Shown here piece by piece: positions 7,669-15,815 of a DNA stretch of 64,000 bases (its first letter is position 1; each line of letters begins with the position of its first letter). Made by a program: the position numbers and the translations under genes. The stretch comes from Bacillota bacterium (GTDB lineage Bacteria > Bacillota > UBA4882 > UBA8346): assembly GCA_023401925.1 (NCBI GenBank), contig JAEXDA010000004.1, positions 1-64,000 on the forward strand, read 5' to 3'. The notes below the pieces were generated by a model. That model saw only the letters and a program-made list of their open reading frames with translations, did not search any database and was not told the DNA's origin.

Positions 7669-8335
7669 AGTAATGATTGTTGAAGATGACCCTATGGTGA
7701 GTGAAATCAATGCTAAGTTTTTAAAAAGAGTGGCAGGATTTGCACTGTATAAATCAGTTGCTAACCTTGAGGATGCTAAAAAATTTATGTCCGCTAAAAA
7801 ACCGGATTTAATTTTACTGGATGTGTACCTCCCGAAAGAAAATGGGATTGATTTTTTAAAGTGGATCAGGGCTCAAGAGATTGATATTGATATTATTTTA
7901 ATTACGGCAGATAAATCCATTGAAAGAATTCAAGAAGCTTTTCGATATGGGGTTGTGGATTATCTTATAAAACCTTTTAGTTTTGAAAGATTTAAAGAGG
8001 CCCTTCTTCAATTTGAGATTCGGTATCATAAATTTAAGAAAAATGATGTCATTGAACAAAAGGACTTGGATGAGTTAAAATCAAGTTCAAGTGTTTCCCG
8101 GAATGAAGATGATTTCATTAAAGGACTTAACAAATATACCTATAGAGCTATTTGGGAAGAGATTGACAAGGAGGATTGTAAGGATTTTACAGCCGAAGAA
8201 CTGGCAGAAAAACTGGGTGTGGCGAGAATAACCGTTAGAAGATATCTTGAATACATGGAAAAAGAAAATAAAATAGCCAAATCGTTGGAATACGGTAAAG
8301 TAGGCAGACCCCAACATAAATATTATAAGATATAA
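7661..8335 (+). CDS. Response regulator of the CitB/DcuR/MalR class
   Basis: 224 residues from a TTG at 7661 that overlaps the kinase stop; AAGGAG at 7647-7652 supports this start. The receiver domain has the acidic pair EDD at 8-10, the phospho-acceptor Asp54 in LILLDVYLP, and Lys in YLIKPF. The C-terminal DNA-binding domain (TAEELAEKLGVARITVRRYLEYM, then GRPQHKYYKI) is the typical HTH of DcuR/CitB regulators. The likely targets are the malic enzyme and carrier genes upstream, possibly through the inverted repeat at 3513-3530. Confidence 0.92.
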   Translation: MIEVMIVEDDPMVSEINAKFLKRVAGFALYKSVANLEDAKKFMSAKKPDLILLDVYLPKENGIDFLKWIRAQEIDIDIILITADKSIERIQEAFRYGVVDYLIKPFSFERFKEALLQFEIRYHKFKKNDVIEQKDLDELKSSSSVSRNEDDFIKGLNKYTYRAIWEEIDKEDCKDFTAEELAEKLGVARITVRRYLEYMEKENKIAKSLEYGKVGRPQHKYYKI

Positions 8336-8398
8336 CAAAATACCGAATGCATCCACTAAGAAGAATGTATGTTGAATTTGTAGAGATATTTGATTAAA

Positions 8399-8445
8399 CC
8401 TCACCGTCGGACTCGATACGAGAATCGTATCATATATTGTCAATT
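8399..8445 (+). repeat. Dispersed intergenic repeat, partial copy 3
   Basis: Only the 3' part is present. GTCGGA followed by the hairpin GATACGA-GAA-TCGTATC (8415-8431) matches the copy 2 hairpin at 3360-3377, with the seventh pair changed from G-C to A-T so that the stem is kept. Confidence 0.5.
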
Positions 8446-8525
8446 CCAGTCCTTTTAAAATAAAATAAGATTTACGATAATGTTTTTCAAATGTTTAGGC
8501 GATGGTTCCAAATGGATCCTTTGAA

Positions 8526-8562
8526 AAATAAAATCCCCTACTTTTACGGTGCAGGGGATTGA
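8526..8562 (-). terminator. Rho-independent terminator of the DUF975 gene
   Basis: Read on the minus strand, AATCCCCT and AGGGGATT form an 8-bp stem followed by a T-rich tract TTTATTTTT. It lies 40 bases past the stop of the minus-strand gene 8599-9234. Confidence 0.75.
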
Positions 8563-8598
8563 TTTATGAAGTAGATAATTCCAGGAGTTTTCCAGCGA

Positions 8599-9234
8599 TT
8601 AAGCGGTGGTCGATGTTGCAACCGTGGCGTCGTTTGCCATGGGAGCATCTTTGATATCCTCATAGAAACTGGCGATGGATGCGTTAAGATAAGGGACCAG
8701 CCATAAAAAGCCGATTCCGAAGGTAATACAGGCAAGTAAAGCCCAGCCGATAAAGCTTAATCCAAGGAGAAACAATTTGCCTTTGCGGCCCAGCATCATT
8801 TGTTTGCTGAGTTTGAGCGCATCTTTGGGATTCATCTCCGGATGGTCGTGGAGGATGTAAAAAGACATCGAATACCGTAATGCGGCTATGATTCCGGGAA
8901 TAATGAAAAGTAAGGACCATAAAAAAGTAAATAAGACGATCCAAAGCTGTAAAACCAGCGCCGGAGAAAAAGCCTTAAAGCCATCGAATAGGTTTTCGAT
9001 AACGGGATTCTGATCCCGTTGCAGATTTAAAAAGAATGTGGTCATACCAAGGGTTAACGGTCCGGTGATAATTAAGAAATAAAGGAAATTGACGCCGGGT
9101 ATCCATCCTAAGATACCACTGACAGCCGCCGAGATAAAGCACACTAAAATCCCATAAAGCCAGCGGCCTTTCAATTTCTCCCGGGCTTTTGCCCGTAACT
9201 CGAAATTCTTTTTTAAACCAACATTGACACTCAT
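8599..9234 (-). CDS. DUF975 family membrane protein
   Basis: 211 residues with four or more hydrophobic segments. The start MSVNVGLKKNFELRAKAREKLKGRW is the usual amphipathic opening of DUF975 proteins. The region HPEMNPKDALKLSKQMMLGRKGKLFLLGLSFIGW is also characteristic (a conserved Ser-x-x-Met-x-G-x-K loop between helices). An AAGGAGG site precedes the ATG. The function of the family is unknown. It is a single gene with its own terminator, divergent from the small ORF at 9432. Confidence 0.85.
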   Translation of the reverse strand: MSVNVGLKKNFELRAKAREKLKGRWLYGILVCFISAAVSGILGWIPGVNFLYFLIITGPLTLGMTTFFLNLQRDQNPVIENLFDGFKAFSPALVLQLWIVLFTFLWSLLFIIPGIIAALRYSMSFYILHDHPEMNPKDALKLSKQMMLGRKGKLFLLGLSFIGWALLACITFGIGFLWLVPYLNASIASFYEDIKDAPMANDATVATSTTA

Positions 9235-9431
9235 TCCATTGCCTCCTTATTTTGGGGTCCCTTTCAGCCAGAATAAACCTTTATTCTTTATATTAATCCA
9301 AAAGTCCTTTCATGCATGTTGCAATCGATTCCAAATGGTTAAATATAGCAAGAAATCTTGGAAATACCATGAATCATCGGGAAAGGTCCGGCAAATATAA
9401 GATGAGAGTCAAATTTTTTTGGGAGGTTACC

Positions 9432-9614
9432 ATGTCGGACCAGGAAAAGAATAAAACGGGGCAGGGGATCAGGATTCATGAGGGGGATATCAATCAGCAA
9501 ACGGATTTTGAATTAGGGACCCTTGTTGACCTCAGTGGAATCGGCCCTGCATCCAATCAAGAGTTTTTAGAAGAAATGAGCAGTAATATTAAGAAAATGC
9601 GTGAAGAAAGCTAA
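9432..9614 (+). CDS. Small hypothetical protein, 60 residues
   Basis: I do not recognise this protein. The frame is open from further upstream, but GGGAGG at 9421-9426 followed by ATG 9432 marks the likely start. The product is soluble, acidic and rich in Asn/Gln/Glu, with no membrane segment or cysteine. It lies alone between the divergent DUF975 gene and the lacI-family gene, 84 bases before the latter. Its ribosome site is good, so translation is plausible; function is not inferable. Confidence 0.5.
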   Translation: MSDQEKNKTGQGIRIHEGDINQQTDFELGTLVDLSGIGPASNQEFLEEMSSNIKKMREES

Positions 9615-9674
9615 AAAAATTTTCCAGGGAAGGAGGAATTTACTTTCTTCCAGCGAATTTTTTCATTATAAAAT

Positions 9675-9686
9675 CGTAACGTTACG
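9675..9686. promoter_or_regulatory. LacI-family operator, autoregulatory copy
   Basis: CGTAACGTTACG is a perfect 12-bp palindrome with a central CG, typical of LacI-family sites. It lies directly after a TATAAA element (9667-9672) and just before the lacI-family gene. An identical copy with the same flanks (AAATCGTAACGTTACGGAT) occurs at 10704-10715. Confidence 0.8.
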
Positions 9687-9698
9687 GATGGTTGAAAA

Positions 9699-10685
9699 AT
9701 GGTTAATATTAAGACTGTGGCAAAAAAAGCCGGTGTTTCACCGACAACTGCATCATGCGCCTTGAACAACCGGGCGGGCGTAAAGCCCGAAACCGTGGAA
9801 AAAGTTTTGCAAGCGGCGCGGGAATTAAACTACATTCCCAATTCTTTGGCCCAAAGTTTTCGAAACGGCAGATCCAACATAATTGCGGTGATTACCCATG
9901 AGAACTTGGAAGATTACAGTATATTCTCATTGGAATTGATGGGCATTATTATAAAAGCCAGAGAATTGAGCTATGATGTACTTGTCAAATCCCTGCCCCA
10001 TAACTCGGAGTTATATACCAACGAAATGGTACAGATTATTAATGGTAGAAAAGCCGACGGTGTTATTTTGCTGGGGAACGGTTTTGAGAACTTGATTGGT
10101 CAATTCAAAACCGAGATTCATAAAATGGTTTTGCTGTCTTCCCATTCCCAGTCCGGTATCAGCGAGGTTAATGTCAATGGTGAAAAGGGAATTTATAACA
10201 TCACCGAGTATCTTATCACCAAAGGATACTCTAGGATCTGGTATCTGACATTTGCCTTGGAGACAACCGAAGAAGTGATCCGAGAAAGGGGGTATCGAAA
10301 AGCCCTGGCTGCTTATGGCTTATCCGGCGAAGAAAAAACAATTACCTGCGGATATGATGGTAAAGCCATTTATAATGCCATTGTCCAAATGGGTGCGGTA
10401 AATCCTCCGGCAGCAATTGTTTGCTGGAACGACGTACTTGCTTTACAGGTTATCAATGTATTGCGGGATATGGGAAAGAAGATTCCGGACGATATCGCAG
10501 TAACCGGTTTTGATGATATTATCCAGGATTTAAACTACATTCCCCGTTTGACCACGATTAAACAACCCTTTACCGAAAAAGGGAAAAGCGCCATGCAGTT
10601 ATTGGCCGACATTATCGGGAATAAAGTGAAAGGCCCTGTCAAGCAAGAAGTTGAATTCAGTTTGGTGGTTAGGGAATCGGCATAA
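9699..10685 (+). CDS. LacI family transcriptional regulator
   Basis: 328 residues, full length. The N-terminal HTH reads NIKTVAKKAGVSPTTASCALNN followed by a hinge-helix region (YIPNSLAQSFRNGRSN). The effector-binding domain is of the periplasmic-binding-protein type, with IAVTGFDDI and TTIKQPF near the C-terminus. It lies directly upstream of a sugar ABC transporter and two glycosidases, and both its own promoter region and the operon promoter region carry the same palindrome. It most likely represses the operon until an oligosaccharide or arabinose-type signal is present. The inducer is not known. Confidence 0.93.
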   Translation: MVNIKTVAKKAGVSPTTASCALNNRAGVKPETVEKVLQAARELNYIPNSLAQSFRNGRSNIIAVITHENLEDYSIFSLELMGIIIKARELSYDVLVKSLPHNSELYTNEMVQIINGRKADGVILLGNGFENLIGQFKTEIHKMVLLSSHSQSGISEVNVNGEKGIYNITEYLITKGYSRIWYLTFALETTEEVIRERGYRKALAAYGLSGEEKTITCGYDGKAIYNAIVQMGAVNPPAAIVCWNDVLALQVINVLRDMGKKIPDDIAVTGFDDIIQDLNYIPRLTTIKQPFTEKGKSAMQLLADIIGNKVKGPVKQEVEFSLVVRESA

Positions 10686-10703
10686 TTTATCTTACCAAAA
10701 AAT

Positions 10704-10715
10704 CGTAACGTTACG
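10704..10715. promoter_or_regulatory. LacI-family operator of the oligosaccharide operon
   Basis: A second perfect CGTAACGTTACG palindrome, 34 bases before the start of the binding-protein gene and 19 bases after the lacI-family stop. The flanking bases match the site at 9675-9686, which links the regulator to this operon. Confidence 0.82.
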
Positions 10716-10748
10716 GATTGCCAATTGATGAAAAGGAGAGGAAGAGTA

Positions 10749-11999
10749 ATGAAGAAAAAAAGTTTTTTAAGCGTCTTATTGGCTGCTGTCCTTATCTTGA
10801 CGTTCTGTTTAGCTTACGCCGCGGATCAAAAGGTAGTGCTTACATATTGGAACGGCTTTACAGGCCCGGACAGACCGGCCCTTGAAGCTTTGGTTGATAA
10901 ATTTAATAAAACCAATACCAAGATTGAAATTAAAATGGATATTATGCCTTGGGACAGTTTATATCAAAAGTTGGCCTCCGCTCTCGCTACTGGACAAGGG
11001 CCTGATATTGTAGCTTTTGCCACCGAACGGATTGGAACCTATGCCAAACCGGGAGCGATCGTTCCGTTAAATGACTTATACAACGGACCCAAGGGGATTG
11101 ATCCGAAGATTCTTCCCAAAGCCTTGAATGATAATATGAAATATAATGGGAAATACTACGGCGCGCCCCTGAATTTCGCCACCTTGCTCCTGTATTACAA
11201 TAAAGATTTATTTCATCAGGCGGGCCTCGATCCGGAAAAACCGCCCAAAGACTGGAATGAATTGAAAGAATATGCCATCAAACTCACCAAAGAATCCAAT
11301 GGAAAAGTGGAACAATATGGATTTGGCATCGCCACCCGGGAAACCATTCCGATGTGGCCGATTCTGATTTGGGGAAATGGCGGAGACCTTATCAACTATC
11401 GCACCAAAACATCGGTGATCAATAGTGAAAAGACGGTCAAAGCCGTAGAGTTTTTCACGGATTTAATCCTCAAAAAAAATATTTCTCCTCCCGTACTTGC
11501 CGGAGCTGAAGTCGATAAACTATTCGAATCACAAAAAGCCGCCATGTATATGTGCGGACCTTGGGCAGTCAACGGCTTTAAGCAAGCCAAAATTAATTTC
11601 GGAGTGGCCCCCGTCCCGGCCGGCCCGGCAAAGTCGGTCACTTTGGGAACCGGTGTCGCGATGTGCCTGACCAAGAGTTCGAAACATAAAAAAGAAGTGT
11701 ATGAGTTTTTTAAATACTGGAATTCAAAAGAATCCCAAATCTATTGGGCTTTAAATACCGGCTTTCCTCCGACAAGGACCGACTTAAGCCATGAGCCGGC
11801 CTTAAAAGCCAATCCGTATGTAGTTGCCTTCTCTTCGGTGTCCGACCAAGCCCAGTTTTATCTGCAGCAACTTACCAATTTCGGCAAAATTGATACGGAC
11901 GTGATCACACCGGCCATGGAAAGAATCCTGCTGGGTAAAATGACGGTAAAGGAATCGCTTGATAAAGCCGCGCGTGAAATGAATAAGCTGCTGAAGTAA
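10749..11999 (+). CDS. Sugar ABC transporter substrate-binding protein (CUT1 type)
   Basis: 416 residues from ATG 10749, preceded by AGGAGAGGAAG; a TTG at 10725 also opens the frame but is less likely. A signal peptide (KKKSFLSVLLAAVLILTFC then LAYA) is visible. The Cys lies inside the hydrophobic stretch in TFCLAYAAD, so signal peptidase I or lipoprotein processing are both possible. The mature part has the family blocks LTYWNGFTGPDRPALEALV, TGQGPDIVAFATERIGTYA and PLNFATLLLYYNKDLF. It should deliver oligosaccharides to the permeases encoded at 12088 and 13007. No ATPase gene is in the operon, as is common where a shared MsmK-type ATPase serves several systems. Confidence 0.92.
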   Translation: MKKKSFLSVLLAAVLILTFCLAYAADQKVVLTYWNGFTGPDRPALEALVDKFNKTNTKIEIKMDIMPWDSLYQKLASALATGQGPDIVAFATERIGTYAKPGAIVPLNDLYNGPKGIDPKILPKALNDNMKYNGKYYGAPLNFATLLLYYNKDLFHQAGLDPEKPPKDWNELKEYAIKLTKESNGKVEQYGFGIATRETIPMWPILIWGNGGDLINYRTKTSVINSEKTVKAVEFFTDLILKKNISPPVLAGAEVDKLFESQKAAMYMCGPWAVNGFKQAKINFGVAPVPAGPAKSVTLGTGVAMCLTKSSKHKKEVYEFFKYWNSKESQIYWALNTGFPPTRTDLSHEPALKANPYVVAFSSVSDQAQFYLQQLTNFGKIDTDVITPAMERILLGKMTVKESLDKAAREMNKLLK

Positions 12000-12010
12000 T
12001 CCATTTTGAA

Positions 12011-12053
12011 GCAACCGGGAGAGGCGCTGCTTCGGCAATCCTTTCCCGGTTGC
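12011..12053 (+). other. Intercistronic hairpin after the binding-protein gene
   Basis: GCAACCGGGAGAGG (12011-12024) pairs with CCTTTCCCGGTTGC (12040-12053), a 14-bp stem with one wobble. No T-run follows, so it is more likely an mRNA-stabilising element that keeps binding-protein levels above permease levels than a full terminator. Confidence 0.6.
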
Positions 12054-12087
12054 CCTTCTCGATAAGTTATTGGAAACGGGTGGTAAT

Positions 12088-12990
12088 ATGAAAGAGCTCA
12101 CATCAAAAAGAAACAGCTTGTTTCGTGATCCCAATAAAGTAGGGTATTTATTCATTCTTCCGAGTATGGCGATCTTCGCGGTCTTTGTATTTGTACCATT
12201 GCTGGTTTCCGCTTTGTTCAGCGTATTTGATTTCGATATGATGGGAAATAACATCCGGTTCATCGGAATAGACAATTATCTGAAATTACTGGGTGATGAA
12301 CGTTTTTGGAACTCACTGGTCAATACGTTGTATTATGCAGCCGGAACTGTCCCCTTGCAGGTTGTTATTTCGTTGATGGTGGCCTTGGCGGTATCCCGCC
12401 GCACTTTTTTTACAGCATTTTGCCGGTCGGTCTTCTTTTTACCGGCTATCGGTTCCATGACTATCATCTCCATTATATGGACTTTCCTGCTGGATAATAA
12501 TATTGGGATTGTCGCCCATTATTTAAATCTCCTGGGGATTCCCACCATAGCCTGGCTTCAAGACCCGGTTTGGGCGATGCCGGCTATCATAATGGTCAGT
12601 ATTTGGAAAAGTTTTGGATTTAACATGGTGATCATTTTGGCCGGTTTGCTTGGCATTCCCGAGTCCTATTATGAATCCGCCAGTATTGACGGAGCCAAAA
12701 GGGTGACCCAGTTTTTTAAGATCACTTTGCCCATGCTCATCCCGACTTTGGGATTTGTACTGATCACCTCGATTATCAGTTCTTTTCAAGTGTTTGATCA
12801 GGTGTTTGTGATGACCAAGGGTGGACCGCTTTTTAAAACGGAAACCATGGTCCAATATATTTATCATGTGGGCTTTGAAGGATTTGAGATGGGCTATGCG
12901 TCGGCTTTGGCTGAAATTTTATTCCTAATCATCTTGCTTTTTTCAACCTCAATGTTTAAACGGTTACGTCAGGATGAGCAGATTTACTAA
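12088..12990 (+). CDS. Sugar ABC transporter permease (MalF/UgpA type)
   Basis: 300 residues with six hydrophobic segments. The start at ATG 12088 follows GGGTGG. The opening VGYLFILPSMAIFAVFVFVP and the cytoplasmic EAA loop, here YYESASIDGAKRVTQFFKITLPML, are diagnostic of CUT1 permeases. It forms the transmembrane pore with the product of the next gene, which overlaps it. Confidence 0.93.
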   Translation: MKELTSKRNSLFRDPNKVGYLFILPSMAIFAVFVFVPLLVSALFSVFDFDMMGNNIRFIGIDNYLKLLGDERFWNSLVNTLYYAAGTVPLQVVISLMVALAVSRRTFFTAFCRSVFFLPAIGSMTIISIIWTFLLDNNIGIVAHYLNLLGIPTIAWLQDPVWAMPAIIMVSIWKSFGFNMVIILAGLLGIPESYYESASIDGAKRVTQFFKITLPMLIPTLGFVLITSIISSFQVFDQVFVMTKGGPLFKTETMVQYIYHVGFEGFEMGYASALAEILFLIILLFSTSMFKRLRQDEQIY

Positions 12991-13006
12991 AGGGGGAGGA
13001 CCAAAA

Positions 13007-13837
13007 GTGGTTAAAAGCAACATCCCCATCCTTCAATGGGTGAAAAACATATTCTTGATAATCCTGGTTGCAATCACGGTTTATCCGTTTATCTGGATGG
13101 TGGTTACTTCATTTAAGTTTGAGGGGGATATCGTAAAGTTTCCTCCCGCCTTATGGGCCAACCGTTTTACTTTTGAAGCTTATCACGGCATTTGGCGGCG
13201 GATTCCCTTCTTGCTTTTTTATAGGAATTCCTTGATTTTTGCCGGAGGAGTAACCATCCTTTCCTTGCTTTTCGATTCAATGGCCGGCTATGCCTTTGCG
13301 CGGCTCCGTTTTAAAGGCAGGAATGTCTTATTCATCCTGGTCTTAAGCACCTTGATGATTCCATTTCAGGTTACGATGATTCCGCTGTTTGTAGAATTGT
13401 TCAAGTTTAATATTTTAAATACATATTGGGGATTAATCCTTCCCAGAGCTACCAACGCTTTCGGTATCTTCATGATGAGGCAGTTTTTCATAACCCTGCC
13501 CAAGGATTTGGAAGAAGCTGCCCGGGTGGATGGTTGCAGCGAATTTGGGATTTACCGCAAAATCATGTTGCCCCTTTGTATGCCGGCTCTTGCTTCCCTG
13601 GGTATTTTTCATTTCATGTTCAATTGGAATGACTTGCTCTATCCGTTGTTGTTTACAAATACGGTGGAGATGAGACCGCTTCCGGCAGGATTGGCGCTGT
13701 TTATGGGGCAACATGTAATTGAATACGCCATTTTGATGGCAGGTTCTTGTTTAGCGATTGCCCCCTTGTTTTTTGCCTATATGTTTTCTCAAAAATACTT
13801 TACCAAAGGGATTGCCATGACGGGAATCAAAGGTTAA
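13007..13837 (+). CDS. Sugar ABC transporter permease (MalG/UgpE type)
   Basis: 276 residues from a GTG at 13007, chosen because GGGGGAGGA lies 7 bases before it; an ATG at 12974 inside the previous gene is in frame but has no such site. Six hydrophobic segments, the EAA loop LEEAARVDGCSEFGIYRKIMLPLCMPAL, and the typical C-terminus KGIAMTGIKG. Pairs with the permease encoded just upstream. Confidence 0.93.
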   Translation: MVKSNIPILQWVKNIFLIILVAITVYPFIWMVVTSFKFEGDIVKFPPALWANRFTFEAYHGIWRRIPFLLFYRNSLIFAGGVTILSLLFDSMAGYAFARLRFKGRNVLFILVLSTLMIPFQVTMIPLFVELFKFNILNTYWGLILPRATNAFGIFMMRQFFITLPKDLEEAARVDGCSEFGIYRKIMLPLCMPALASLGIFHFMFNWNDLLYPLLFTNTVEMRPLPAGLALFMGQHVIEYAILMAGSCLAIAPLFFAYMFSQKYFTKGIAMTGIKG

Positions 13838-13848
13838 TTCGGAGGCTT

Positions 13849-15786
13849 ATGATAAAAATGGATAATCTAAAAGTTAAAGTGGAAATTGATGCCGCTAAAA
13901 AAATTGCAGAAGTGAGTCCCCTCATATTCGGCAATTTCATTGAATTTATTCAAGATTGCATCGACGGCGGGATGTGGGCGGAAATCCTGGTGAACCGGGG
14001 ATTTGAAAATGTTGATCAAAACAATGACGGAGTATCGGATCCGTGGTACCCGACGGGATTCAATGATATCGGCAGTTACATTATGGATGATCGGGATTGC
14101 TTCAATTCAAAATACTCCCAACGGATTGAAGTCATCAATCATTACGGGGGTTACAGGGGAATCGCCCAAAACGGCATCCACTTGGAGAAGAATGAAACCT
14201 ATCATGGCTCTCTATGGTTAAAAGCCAATCAGTTAAAGGGCGAGATTCAAATCCGGCTCAAATCCTTATCTCAAATGCAACTGCTTTTTACCAAGGTTAT
14301 TGATGTCAAGGATAATGGCTGGAATCAATATGAGTATGCCTTTGAATCCCGGACCGATATAAGCGACGGGATATTCGAAATCGCTTTACATGGAACCGGA
14401 AGCTTATTACTGGATCAAGTTTCTTTAATGCCCCACAGTGCCGTGGACGGAGTATGGAAGGAAGTCGTTGGAGCCACCAAGGATTTAAAACCGGGAATCA
14501 TGCGTTTTCCGGGCGGATGCTTTGCCGATTGTTATGATTGGGAAGATGGTATCGGCATCAAGGATAACCGTCCAACCAAGGAAAATATCCATTGGAAAGG
14601 CAATGAGGAGAATAATTTCGGAACCGATGAATTTATCAAGTTTTGCCGGAATACCGGATGTGAACCCTTGATTTGTGTCAATTTCGGCGCCGGAACACCG
14701 GAAGAAGCCGCTAACTGGGTAGAATATTGCAACGGTTCTTTGGAAACCAAGTATGGTAAACTTCGGGCGGACAACGGCCATCCCGAACCCTATCAAGTCC
14801 AATACTGGGATATCGGGAATGAAACATTCGGCGATTGGGAAATAGGCCACTGCAGTTCGGCGGAGTTTGCCGAAAAATATCTGCATTTTTACAGGGCCAT
14901 GAAAGAAAAAGATCCCGGAATTCAAATTATCGCCTGCGGAGGAGAAGGAAATGATTTTTCCCAGGAGTGGAACCGCACCCTCTTAAAAGTTACCGGTGGA
15001 GCTTTGGACCGTATCGCGCTTCATTTTTATGCTCCCAAACTTGGAGCGGTTGCTTGTGATAATCAACAGATCTATTACGGAACCGTGGGAGCGGTTAAAA
15101 AATATGAACAGATTGTTCAAGATACGGCCCAATCCATCCGGGAAACCGTTGCCGCTCCGGAAAATATTAAAATTGCCGTCACCGAATGGAATACCATGTA
15201 TAACAATTCCTCTTTCCGGGAGCATACTTTAGAAGCTGCCATCTTTAACGCCGGGATGTTGAATATGTTTTTAAGAAACAGCGCTCTTATTGATATCGGC
15301 AACTTTTCCGATTTGGTAAACGGTTGGCAGGGCGGATGCATCCGTAGTTACCACGGTAAAGTATACCGGACTGCCAGTTATCATGTTTTGAAATTATATG
15401 CCAATTCGGATCTCCAAGATATTGTGGACTCAAAGGCGCAAAGTGAGACTTACGATATTGAAGCGGTGGGTCATGTTGTTGGGATAAAAGAAGTCCCTTA
15501 TGTCGATATCGTGTCCGGTCTGAATGCCACTAATGAATTGGTTGTTTTTGTTGTCAACCGTCATCTTGAACAAGAAGCGAGCTTGCATTTTAATATCAAA
15601 GCCGCCGCAGTAAAAAGTAATATCCGGATTTCCGAAATAACTTCGGCCAATTCGTATGATATCAATACTGCCGAACAGGAGTTGGTGCAGATCAAGGATT
15701 CGGTGATCCCCTGGGAAGGTCTTGGGCAGGAACTGACTGTTCCTCCATGCTCCCTCCGGCGCTTTACCATACCGCTAGACAAGTAA
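13849..15786 (+). CDS. GH51 alpha-L-arabinofuranosidase
   Basis: About 645 residues, with no signal peptide, so cytoplasmic and acting on imported arabino-oligosaccharides. GGAGG at 13841-13845 precedes ATG 13849; ATG 13858 is an alternative. The N-terminal block SPLIFGNFIEFIQDCIDGGMWAE is the GH51 opening. A carbohydrate-binding-like beta domain is inserted at about residues 80-180. The TIM barrel follows from PGIMRFPGGCFADCYDWEDGIG. WDIGNETFGDWE carries the acid/base Glu and VTEWNTMYNNSSF the nucleophile Glu. The C-terminal beta domain is complete. It lies in the LacI-controlled operon directly after the permeases. Confidence 0.93.
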   Translation: MIKMDNLKVKVEIDAAKKIAEVSPLIFGNFIEFIQDCIDGGMWAEILVNRGFENVDQNNDGVSDPWYPTGFNDIGSYIMDDRDCFNSKYSQRIEVINHYGGYRGIAQNGIHLEKNETYHGSLWLKANQLKGEIQIRLKSLSQMQLLFTKVIDVKDNGWNQYEYAFESRTDISDGIFEIALHGTGSLLLDQVSLMPHSAVDGVWKEVVGATKDLKPGIMRFPGGCFADCYDWEDGIGIKDNRPTKENIHWKGNEENNFGTDEFIKFCRNTGCEPLICVNFGAGTPEEAANWVEYCNGSLETKYGKLRADNGHPEPYQVQYWDIGNETFGDWEIGHCSSAEFAEKYLHFYRAMKEKDPGIQIIACGGEGNDFSQEWNRTLLKVTGGALDRIALHFYAPKLGAVACDNQQIYYGTVGAVKKYEQIVQDTAQSIRETVAAPENIKIAVTEWNTMYNNSSFREHTLEAAIFNAGMLNMFLRNSALIDIGNFSDLVNGWQGGCIRSYHGKVYRTASYHVLKLYANSDLQDIVDSKAQSETYDIEAVGHVVGIKEVPYVDIVSGLNATNELVVFVVNRHLEQEASLHFNIKAAAVKSNIRISEITSANSYDINTAEQELVQIKDSVIPWEGLGQELTVPPCSLRRFTIPLDK

Positions 15787-15815
15787 AGTAACGACTGATG
15801 GGGGAGAAAGAAACT

